DNA of 20,421 nt from Gammaproteobacteria bacterium. GTDB taxonomy: Bacteria > Pseudomonadota > Gammaproteobacteria > Magnimaribacterales > Magnimaribacteraceae. Under the pieces are notes generated by a model. It was not told where the DNA came from and did not search any database. It saw only the letters and a list, made by a program, of their open reading frames with translations. Where the stretch lies: assembly GCA_012965075.1 (NCBI GenBank), contig DTSY01000151.1, positions 1 through 20,421 on the forward strand, in the 5' to 3' direction. The position numbers and the translations under genes were made by a program. Shown here one piece after another: positions 14,369 through 20,421 of the stretch. Within the stretch, counting starts at the first letter, position 1. The number at the start of each line of letters is the position of its first letter.

Positions 14369-15655
14369 ATGTTAGATTCAAAATTATTAAGAAATTCACT
14401 TGATCTAGTTGAAGACGCCTTTAAAAAAAGAGGGTTTGAAGTTGATCTGACCGTCTTACAAAAATTAGAAGAAACAAGAAAAGCATTGCAATCTGATACA
14501 GAAAAAATGCAAGCTTCTTTAAATGAAATATCCAAAGAGATTGGAAAATTAAAGGCAACTAAAAAAAATACTTCAGTAAAAGAAAAAGAAGCATCTGGTC
14601 TAACTAAAGACATTAAAAAGAAGTCCAGTAAGCTAGATTCAATTCTGGAAGATTTAAACTCTTTTAGTTTAGGACTTCCAAATATTCCTGATCCTGATGT
14701 ACCAGTTGGTAGCTCCGAAGAGGATAATTTAGAGATACGTACCTGGGGCAGTATTCCAGAGTTTGCTTTTCAACCTAAAGATCATCTAGAGATTGGCCAG
14801 CTAATAGGTGGAATAGACATGGAAGCTGGTTCAAGAATTACGGGCTCTAGATTTTCTGTGTTGAAATCAGATCTGGCAGGGTTACATAGATCTCTTACTC
14901 AATTTATGTTGGATTTACATACAAAAGAGCATGGATATGAAGAACTGTATGTGCCCTACATAGTTAACTCTGATTCACTAATCGGAACAGGACAGTTGCC
15001 TAAATTTGAGAAAGATCTTTTTAAAATAGAAGGGGATGAAAATTACTACTTAACTTCTACAGCAGAAATTCCTGTTACTAATATGTTAAGGGACCAAATA
15101 ATTGACTCTAAGGAACTTCCTATTAAATGGGTGAGCCATACGCCCTGTTTTAGAAGCGAAGCTGGTAGCTATGGAAAAGATACTAAAGGGTTAATGCGTG
15201 TTCACCAATTTGAAAAGGTTGAATTAGTGCAGGTAGTGGAGGGAGGCAATTCAGAAGCAGTTTTAGAAGAATTAACCTCGCATGCTGAAGCAGTAATGCA
15301 AGCTCTAGAGATTCCTTACAGAGTGGTTTCTCTTTGTACTGGCGAGCTGGGATTTAGTGCAGCCAAAACCTATGACATAGAAGCTTGGATTCCTTCACAA
15401 GCGAACTACAGAGAGATTTCTTCCTGTAGTAATTTTAAGGATTTTCAATCAAGAAGGATGCACGCAAGATGGAAGAATATTGATAAAAACACTAACGAAC
15501 TAGTTCACACACTTAATGGATCTGGTTTAGCGGTTGGAAGAACCTTACTGGCAATTATTGAGCTAAATCAACTTGAGGATGGGTCCATCAAGGTTCCTGA
15601 AGCTTTAAGGAATTATTTTAGTAAGGATAAGATTTCACTAACTGAATCTGAGTAA
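14369..15655 (+). CDS. serS: Seryl-tRNA synthetase
   Basis: Class II aminoacyl-tRNA synthetase of 428 residues, the standard bacterial length. The N-terminal MLDSKLLRNSLDLVEDAFKK and the long charged helical arm (about 30-100) form the coiled coil that contacts the long variable arm of tRNA-Ser. The catalytic core has TSTAEIP, motif 2 FRSEAGSYGKDTKGLMRVHQF (from Phe261), the serine-site region EISSCSNFKDFQSRRM, and motif 3 GSGLAVGRTLLAIIE (384-398, Arg391). It charges tRNA-Ser, and tRNA-Sec where present, in the cytoplasm. The gene starts 12 bases after the lolA stop without an obvious ribosome binding site, suggesting coupling. E. coli has rarA between lolA and serS; here that gene is missing. 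Confidence 0.95.
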   Translation: MLDSKLLRNSLDLVEDAFKKRGFEVDLTVLQKLEETRKALQSDTEKMQASLNEISKEIGKLKATKKNTSVKEKEASGLTKDIKKKSSKLDSILEDLNSFSLGLPNIPDPDVPVGSSEEDNLEIRTWGSIPEFAFQPKDHLEIGQLIGGIDMEAGSRITGSRFSVLKSDLAGLHRSLTQFMLDLHTKEHGYEELYVPYIVNSDSLIGTGQLPKFEKDLFKIEGDENYYLTSTAEIPVTNMLRDQIIDSKELPIKWVSHTPCFRSEAGSYGKDTKGLMRVHQFEKVELVQVVEGGNSEAVLEELTSHAEAVMQALEIPYRVVSLCTGELGFSAAKTYDIEAWIPSQANYREISSCSNFKDFQSRRMHARWKNIDKNTNELVHTLNGSGLAVGRTLLAIIELNQLEDGSIKVPEALRNYFSKDKISLTESE

Positions 15656-15768
15656 AAGAACAAACCAGAGGCTTGTCCATCAGATACCCTTTTTTCTATA
15701 AAATTCTTGGGGTTGAGGGCTTCTCCAGCGTGACTTGAGAGGTCATTGACACATACAAAAGTAGCCAT
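15613..15768 (-). other. Doubtful 51-codon reading frame downstream of serS
   Basis: On the minus strand an ATG at 15768 opens a frame that ends with TAA at 15615-15613 and overlaps the 3' end of serS by 43 bases. The peptide begins MATFVCVNDLSSHAGEALN and continues PKNFIEKRVSDGQASGLFF; it does not look like low-complexity AT-rich noise. Codons such as CTC, CCC and GCC are less usual for this DNA. There is no ribosome binding site and I recognise no family. It may be a gene remnant, a repeat unit, or chance. Confidence 0.2.
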
Positions 15769-15790
15769 AAAAAAATATTAATTTGATCAT

Positions 15791-15803
15791 TTCACATTGT
15801 GAA
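15791..15803. repeat. Short palindrome TTCACA-T-TGTGAA
   Basis: Perfect inverted repeat with 6-base arms around a single T. It lies about 170 bases before the TonB-dependent receptor start codon and about 75 bases before the candidate -35 box. It could be an operator for a dimeric regulator. It is not a CRP site: there the TGTGA half comes first. Confidence 0.35.
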
Positions 15804-15864
15804 CTAAAGAAGGTATTATTTCGTCTAGATATTTTAATATTTCCACGGTGTGTGTGTGAAATAA

Positions 15865-15892
15865 TTGGGGTCGAACACGTAACAGTTATAAA
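15865..15892 (+). promoter_or_regulatory. Candidate promoter of the TonB-dependent receptor
   Basis: TTGGGG (15865-15870, 3/6), a 16-base spacer and TATAAA (15887-15892, 5/6). Transcription would start near 15899 and leave a leader of about 70 bases. Weak -35 match; other AT-rich boxes occur nearby. Confidence 0.25.
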
Positions 15893-15960
15893 TTAGTCTT
15901 GGTCAATTCAAAAGGAAATCCTAGAATAGTTTTTAACTTGAGTGTTTTTTAATAATTATT

Positions 15961-15966
15961 GGGGGT
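15961..15966 (+). promoter_or_regulatory. Ribosome binding site setting the receptor start
   Basis: GGGGGT lies four bases before ATG 15971. A TTG four codons upstream (15959) is in frame but would put Gly-Val-Phe before the signal peptide and has no site of its own, so ATG 15971 is preferred. Confidence 0.55.
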
Positions 15967-15970
15967 CTTT

Positions 15971-18900
15971 ATGACAAGTTTTAAAAAATTATTTCTTCTC
16001 TCTTCTATTTTTACCTTTTTACTTGCTTCTGTGCCTGTACTAGCCGATGTAGACACTACTTCGTCCTTGCGTGGAAGTGTAAATGTTTCAGGGGCGACAG
16101 TTTTGGCAGAACATACACCTACAGGCATTACAAAGGCCACAACTGCAGGAACTTCAGGAAACTTTACAATGACGTTCTTGCCAGTTGGCGGACCTTATGA
16201 AGTAACGGTTTCTGCACCGGGTTATCAATCGGCGCAGCTTGGAGGTATTTATTTAGTATTAAATGAAACCGCAAGTGTAAAAATAACTTTAGCTCGATCG
16301 GATGCAGAAGAGTTGGTGGTAACTGCAGCTGCAGGTTCTGTAATAGTAAGAACAGGAACGGGGACGCTGTTGACAAGAGATCAGATGGATGCAATTCCTA
16401 CAATCAATAGATCAGTTGCTGACTTTGCCAAGTTGGACCCCAGGGTTTCCATCAACAGTGCTTCGAGTAGATACACTGAAATTTCTGTGATGGGAGCGAA
16501 TAACAGATTTAATGACTTTTCTATCGACGGTGTTAGTTTCAATGATCCCTTTGGCTTGAATGCTAATGGATTTGCTACTATGCGTAATCCTATTAGTTTG
16601 GATTTTGTAGACCAAATATCTATAGATATCACACCTTATGATGTTGCTCGGGGTAACAACACGGGCGGATCTATTGCAGTAGTTACAAAATCTGGATCGA
16701 ACGAATTTCACGGCTCTGCTTATTATTCTGAAAGAGATGAATCTAATGTCGGAGAAGATACTGATGGAAACGATTATCCTAAATTTTCCGAGGAGATTAA
16801 CACCTTTACCGCATCAGGCCCGATAATTAAAGACAGACTTTTCTTCTTCGTAGGGTATGAAGAATTTGAAAAATCAAACCCAGCTCTCTACGGAACTATC
16901 GATAGTAATGCGCAGAACAAAGCAGAATATGTAACGACTGCAATGGCCGATCAGATTAAAAATATTGCTAGCAGTAGATACGGTTATGATGCCGGCATAA
17001 TCAATGGAGCTTCTTTCCCAGAAACTCATGAGGAATATACGATTAAGATAGACGCAGTAATCAATGATGCCAATAGAGCAATTCTTAATTACTCTAAAGC
17101 TGAAAGCTATTACCCCCGTAAGTACAATGGTGGAGCTACAGTTTTTAGCAACAACTATTACGCTAAGCCGCCTGTGATAGAGCGAAAATCAGTGACTCTT
17201 TATAGTGATATAACTGATCGGTTAAGAACAAAACTCAAGTTTACGCAGTGGTCGATGAATGAAAATGATGCTTCCATCGGCGATGGACTTTTCCCTGAGG
17301 TTAGAATTAACCTTGGTGGTGACAGGGTCTATTTGGGAGGTGATAGGTACCGTGGTGCAAATCACATCATGGTTGATGAAGACATTCTAGTTTTTAAAGC
17401 GGATTACGATAACGATGATAATGTTTTAACTTTTGGAATAGAAAGAACTGAAACAGATGTTTATAACTTATTTATTGCTCGTTATAACGGAGAAATTCAA
17501 TTCAACAGCATAGAAGATTTTGAAACTGGTATGTGGAGTTATTTAAGATTTCACACTCCCATAGCGGGTAATGATCAAGTGGGTACAGCTGCTGCTGATT
17601 TCAGCATTGAAAAAGATACCGTGTACCTTCAAAATAAATGGTATGCAGGTGATGACTTAACTTTTACCTTTGGCTTTAGATATGACAAAGTCTTGACTCC
17701 AGATTATCCACATCTAAACCCTAAATTCTTAGAAAGAAATGGTATAGGAAATAATCAGAGATTCGATTTTGATCTCATTCAACCTCGGGTGTCTTTTAAC
17801 TACGATGCAACTTCAATGTTTGGAGACAGGGTAGTTGATGCAACCATTAGAGGAGGAAGAGGTCTGTTCCTCGGAAGGATTCCTAGAGTGTGGTACGGTA
17901 ATGCCTACTCAAGATCAGGAGGATTAACAGACTACAACCGCTTTAGATCATACAGCGATGTTATCGGTCCTATGCCCGCTTCCAGTACAGCGGATCCACA
18001 TTTCTTCTGGTTAGGACCAACCAGCAACTATGAGGTAAGAAGTGCTTGGTATGGAGATGCCCAGGGAACTGATCCAAGTTTTGAAGCGCCTAGTTCTTGG
18101 AGAACAAACATCGCCTTGGATTTGTTGACTACTAAAGGTTATGACTTCACAGTTGAATACAACCGAGATCAGATAAATGAAGGTGTTTTCTATCAAGATC
18201 TTGGTATAACCCAAACTGGAACTTTAGCTGATGGCAGAGGTACCTATACTGGCGCTGGTGATTTCTGGCTTTCTAATACTGAATTAGGCGATACTGAGGC
18301 CATAACATTTATTATGAAGAAAGAATGGAATGATGTTAAATTCATGACAGCTTATACCAATATGGATGCCAGTGATGTATATGCTCTAACGTCTGCTCAA
18401 GCAGAATCAGCTTACGGATATCAGCAAAGATGGGACGGCGAAAATATGAGTGCTAACAGATCAAGTTTTATGGTAGAACACAAATTCTTAGCCACACTTG
18501 ACTATACCACTCAGCTCCTTGGAGACAATGACACTCGTTTCTCTCTTGTTTTTGTTAGAAAGGCAGGGGAACCTTACAGTGTTGTTTTTGATGAGCCTGG
18601 ATACAACAGTGTAACTGGAAATTCGCGTTTCTATGCTGATTACAGTTTAGCTTATATCCCTACAGGAGCTTCAGATCCCAATGTATCCTTTACAAGCGCT
18701 GCAGTGGCAACTGCTGTGATGGCGCATGTGAATTCAACAGGTTTAAGTGGCTATAAAGGAAGCCATGTTCCAAAGAATGCTTTTAATAGCCCTTGGTACA
18801 GCCGCCTTGATTTGAGAATCACTCAGGATATTAAGGTATTTGGGGATACTAAATTAGTTGTGTTTCTAGATATGCTCAATTTATTGAATATGATTGATGA

Positions 18901-19081
18901 TGAAAGCGGTATTGTCAGAGAATACTCTTATAACAACAGCCGACAAATTATAGTGGATGGGGTTACTTCAACAGGTCAATTTATTATCTCTGGAGTAGAT
19001 CCTGATGATAGTCTATATATTCAAAACAATGACGGTCAATCTGCTTGGAATATTAATTTAGGATTTAAATATCAATTCTAA
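15971..19081 (+). CDS. Oar-like TonB-dependent receptor with carboxypeptidase-like domain
   Basis: Outer-membrane protein of 1036 residues. A signal peptide (MTSFKKLFLLSSIFTFLLA, cleavage after VLA at 25) is followed by a carboxypeptidase regulatory-like beta domain (about 30-108: LRGSVNVSGATVLAEHTPTG, GNFTMTFLPVGGPYEVTVSAPGYQS). The plug comes next (about 115-245: LLTRDQMDAIPTINR, FNDFSIDGVSFNDPFGL, GGSIAVVTKSGSNEFHGSAYY) and then a long barrel ending in GFKYQF with a terminal Phe for BAM recognition. This architecture is that of Oar-type receptors. Some members move proteins or peptides, as Oar does for PopC in Myxococcus; the substrate here is unknown. No clear TonB box is seen, though DAEELVVTA (111-119) sits where one is expected. 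It is a single-gene unit with its own upstream region and a strong terminator. Confidence 0.88.
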   Translation: MTSFKKLFLLSSIFTFLLASVPVLADVDTTSSLRGSVNVSGATVLAEHTPTGITKATTAGTSGNFTMTFLPVGGPYEVTVSAPGYQSAQLGGIYLVLNETASVKITLARSDAEELVVTAAAGSVIVRTGTGTLLTRDQMDAIPTINRSVADFAKLDPRVSINSASSRYTEISVMGANNRFNDFSIDGVSFNDPFGLNANGFATMRNPISLDFVDQISIDITPYDVARGNNTGGSIAVVTKSGSNEFHGSAYYSERDESNVGEDTDGNDYPKFSEEINTFTASGPIIKDRLFFFVGYEEFEKSNPALYGTIDSNAQNKAEYVTTAMADQIKNIASSRYGYDAGIINGASFPETHEEYTIKIDAVINDANRAILNYSKAESYYPRKYNGGATVFSNNYYAKPPVIERKSVTLYSDITDRLRTKLKFTQWSMNENDASIGDGLFPEVRINLGGDRVYLGGDRYRGANHIMVDEDILVFKADYDNDDNVLTFGIERTETDVYNLFIARYNGEIQFNSIEDFETGMWSYLRFHTPIAGNDQVGTAAADFSIEKDTVYLQNKWYAGDDLTFTFGFRYDKVLTPDYPHLNPKFLERNGIGNNQRFDFDLIQPRVSFNYDATSMFGDRVVDATIRGGRGLFLGRIPRVWYGNAYSRSGGLTDYNRFRSYSDVIGPMPASSTADPHFFWLGPTSNYEVRSAWYGDAQGTDPSFEAPSSWRTNIALDLLTTKGYDFTVEYNRDQINEGVFYQDLGITQTGTLADGRGTYTGAGDFWLSNTELGDTEAITFIMKKEWNDVKFMTAYTNMDASDVYALTSAQAESAYGYQQRWDGENMSANRSSFMVEHKFLATLDYTTQLLGDNDTRFSLVFVRKAGEPYSVVFDEPGYNSVTGNSRFYADYSLAYIPTGASDPNVSFTSAAVATAVMAHVNSTGLSGYKGSHVPKNAFNSPWYSRLDLRITQDIKVFGDTKLVVFLDMLNLLNMIDDESGIVREYSYNNSRQIIVDGVTSTGQFIISGVDPDDSLYIQNNDGQSAWNINLGFKYQF

Positions 19082-19103
19082 GTATTGAGCCCTGATTAAA
19101 AAG

Positions 19104-19130
19104 AACGCCACTTTTAAGTGGCGTTTTTTT
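19104..19130. terminator. Strong intrinsic terminator, probably bidirectional
   Basis: A perfect 10-base stem, AACGCCACTT (19104-19113) with AAGTGGCGTT (19116-19125), is followed by a T-run to 19130. The A-run before the stem gives a shorter T-run on the minus strand. It ends the receptor gene and overlaps the last two bases of the convergent kinase gene's stop codon. Confidence 0.9.
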
Positions 19131-20022
19131 ATAGTCTTGGCCCCCCAACCAAACAAACCTTAGTGGCATAATCCACAGCTTCTCTTAGAGCTCCCTCACT
19201 ATCCAAAGAATCTAAGTATGAAAGAAATACTCCTATCAGTGCATCTCCAGCACCATTTGTATTAACAATAGATATCTCTTCTGCTTCTACTTGAATTTGG
19301 TTGAACCGACAGCCATTAGGGCCATAAGAACATAGGACATCGCAGTTTGGCTTGATGTTTTCATTAAGAAGATTAATTTCTTTCTCGTTGCCAAAAAGTA
19401 AATCGATAGATTGATCTAGAACCCATTTGATTTCTGTTAAGTTAGTTTGGATTAAATTTATATCTGCTAATCCAAAAGCTATTTTTAGCTTGTTTTGTTT
19501 AGCAGTGCCCAAGGCTTCTTTAGCTGTCTTTAGTCCATTGATAGTGCACACTGAGAAGGCATCAAATAATAACCAGTCGCTTTTTGACAATTTCTCTAAA
19601 TTTAAACAACTAGGTTTTAAGTCCTCATTAGCAGATAGATTTGAAGCCATGGTGCGTTCCCCATCAGGAGTAACAAAGATAAAACACACTCCTGTTGGAT
19701 TAGCAGAGTATTGATGAAACACTTCGAAGGAACTTTCAGTAAATCCTTCTGTAAAAATATTATTTTCTTGGTCTTTGCCTAGTGAACAGCTAAATAAACA
19801 AGTTGATCCTTGAGTTGAAGCAGCTTGGAGGGAATTTGCAATAGAACCACCTGGTTCTTTACTAAGTATCCTGCTTTTAAATTGACTTAACCAGATCTTT
19901 TGTTGTTCAGAACTTATATGAACCATACTTCCTTTTTTTATATTAAGTGTTTTTAGCTCTTTTTCAGATATAGAAACTTCTATGTCAATTAGCGCATTCC
20001 CGAATCCATAAATTTTTGTCAT
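19129..20022 (-). CDS. PfkB family kinase, adenosine kinase-like
   Basis: Ribokinase/PfkB-fold kinase of 297 residues, somewhat shorter than the usual 310-345 for adenosine kinase-like members. The N-terminal YGFGNALIDIEV and EPGGSIANSLQA (56-67, the GGS substrate loop) are family features. Also visible are NPTGVCFIFVTPDGERTMASNLSAN (108-132), the PfkB signature VNTNGAGDALIGVFLSY (253-269) with catalytic Asp260 in GAGD, and the C-terminal VGGPRL. The TGVC..TPDGERTM segment is typical of the proteobacterial adenosine kinase/sugar kinase branch. It would phosphorylate adenosine or a sugar with ATP in the cytoplasm; the acceptor cannot be fixed from sequence. The ATG at 20022 has no good ribosome binding site. 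The gene is divergent from the oxygenase gene, and its 3' end meets the receptor terminator. Confidence 0.85.
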   Translation of the reverse strand: MTKIYGFGNALIDIEVSISEKELKTLNIKKGSMVHISSEQQKIWLSQFKSRILSKEPGGSIANSLQAASTQGSTCLFSCSLGKDQENNIFTEGFTESSFEVFHQYSANPTGVCFIFVTPDGERTMASNLSANEDLKPSCLNLEKLSKSDWLLFDAFSVCTINGLKTAKEALGTAKQNKLKIAFGLADINLIQTNLTEIKWVLDQSIDLLFGNEKEINLLNENIKPNCDVLCSYGPNGCRFNQIQVEAEEISIVNTNGAGDALIGVFLSYLDSLDSEGALREAVDYATKVCLVGGPRL

Positions 20023-20086
20023 ATATCAAGTATTTCTCTTCGTTCTCATATAGAATTTTAACTCTTATTTTATTGAGGTTGTTATT

Positions 20087-20421
20087 TTGCCACTACCATT
20101 TTCAGTTTTATCTTTAGATCTTTGGAAAAAGGACCCTCAAAATTTCTCACTACTATTAGGTCAAAATTTTGAAAAATCTGGCTTTTGCGGTATTTCCAAT
20201 CATTCACTTAATAAACATCTTATAGATGAAGTCATGGAAATATTTAAAGAATTCTTTTCTTTCTCTGAAAAGAACAAGATGGTGTATTTTGAACCAAATT
20301 TAGGAGGAGCAAGAGGTTATACACCCATAAAGGTAGAAACCCCTAAAGGTGGTTACGAGGCTGATATTAAAGAATTTTGGCAAACTGGCAGGACAATACC
20401 TCATGACCATCCTTTTACAAA
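20087..20421 (+). CDS. Isopenicillin N synthase-like 2OG/Fe(II) oxygenase, 5' part
   Basis: Incomplete: 111 codons are seen before the window ends. The frame starts at TTG 20087 with GAGG at 20075-20078 as ribosome binding site. The N-terminal non-haem dioxygenase domain is recognisable: LGQNFEKSGFCGISNHSL corresponds to the G-F-F-x-x-x-N-H element, then IFKEFFSFSEKNKMVYF, GGARGYTPIKVETPKGG and IKEFWQTGR. This matches isopenicillin N synthase family oxygenases, common in marine and soil proteobacteria and not linked to penicillin synthesis. The catalytic HxD...H iron triad and the 2-oxoglutarate Arg lie beyond the edge, so cofactor and substrate cannot be judged. Confidence 0.8.
   Translation, partial: MPLPFSVLSLDLWKKDPQNFSLLLGQNFEKSGFCGISNHSLNKHLIDEVMEIFKEFFSFSEKNKMVYFEPNLGGARGYTPIKVETPKGGYEADIKEFWQTGRTIPHDHPFT

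Larger units (their letters stand above)
15656..15970. other. Intergenic region upstream of the TonB-dependent receptor
   Basis: A gap of about 315 bases between serS and the receptor, the longest gene-poor stretch in the window. The first third is visibly richer in G and C than the rest and carries the doubtful minus-strand frame. The middle holds a short palindrome (15791-15803) and a run of GT dinucleotides (15848-15858). The last part contains a candidate promoter and the ribosome binding site of the receptor gene. I see no clean terminator for serS: an imperfect ACAAACC/GGCTTGT hairpin at about 15660-15676 is not directly followed by its T-run. Confidence 0.6.

Noticed and set aside
15656..15700. 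Hairpin ACAAACC-AGA-GGCTTGT after serS as an intrinsic terminator.
   Set aside because: The stem has a mismatch and the T-run (about 15690-15695) starts over ten bases after it, so it does not look like a working terminator.
15791..15803. CRP binding site upstream of the receptor.
   Set aside because: CRP needs TGTGA-N6-TCACA; here the halves are in the reverse order and separated by one base.
1..20421. Defence islands, CRISPR arrays, prophage, integrons, tRNAs or insertion sequences.
   Set aside because: No repeat-spacer pattern, no transposase or integrase motif, no terminal inverted repeats and no tRNA cloverleaf were recognised by reading; apart from the annotated gaps the window is filled with ordinary chromosomal genes.

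Overview
The window is AT-rich, densely packed bacterial DNA. It reads as one contiguous chromosomal segment with no tRNA, rRNA, CRISPR array, insertion sequence or phage gene that I can recognise. The block trxB (divergent) / ftsK-lolA-serS follows the gammaproteobacterial arrangement. Together with a TorF-type porin, SohB, an AcuI/YhdH reductase, an Oar-like TonB-dependent receptor, very short intergenic gaps and low GC, it suggests a streamlined marine gammaproteobacterium (SAR86-like or similar). The phylum-level call is well supported; the clade is inference.

Layout. 1-1235: the 5' end of one nitronate monooxygenase (NMO) family gene (minus strand, cut by the window edge) sits back to back with a complete NMO-family gene (plus). 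1248-2656: a possible 36-residue one-helix membrane protein (minus) and a UMF1/Atg22-type major facilitator transporter (plus). 2653-4608: a glycerophosphodiester phosphodiesterase (minus, tail overlapping the transporter) divergent from a glycerolipid-type acyltransferase (plus), both apparently starting with TTG. A bidirectional terminator at 4592-4629 separates the acyltransferase from a TorF-type outer-membrane protein (minus). 5516-9429: a compact plus-strand operon made of a type-2 3-hydroxyacyl-CoA dehydrogenase-like SDR, the SohB protease, an AcuI/YhdH acryloyl-CoA reductase, a 41-residue small membrane protein and a second, different NMO-family protein. 9426-11149: the minus-strand pair trxB then a crotonase-family protein, with ATGA coupling. 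11246-15655: ftsK, lolA, serS. 15656-15970: a 300-base non-coding gap with a palindrome, a candidate promoter and a doubtful 51-codon frame. 15971-19081: a 1036-residue Oar-like TonB-dependent receptor ending at a strong hairpin terminator. 19129-20022: an adenosine kinase-like PfkB sugar/nucleoside kinase (minus). 20087-end: the start of an isopenicillin-N-synthase-like 2-oxoglutarate/Fe(II) oxygenase (plus, truncated by the window).

How they fit. The cell-envelope and housekeeping genes (ftsK, lolA, serS, trxB) are ordinary. The more suggestive part is the concentration of acyl-CoA and nitronate chemistry: three NMO-family proteins, an SDR of the HSD10 type, an acryloyl-CoA reductase and a crotonase lacking one of the two classical glutamates, with two unannotatable small membrane proteins nearby. 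A catabolic role for small nitro- or acyl-CoA compounds is possible but not shown. I see no defence system or clearly novel multi-gene machine. The best candidates for something undescribed are the small membrane proteins, the divergent NMO pair, and the odd crotonase.
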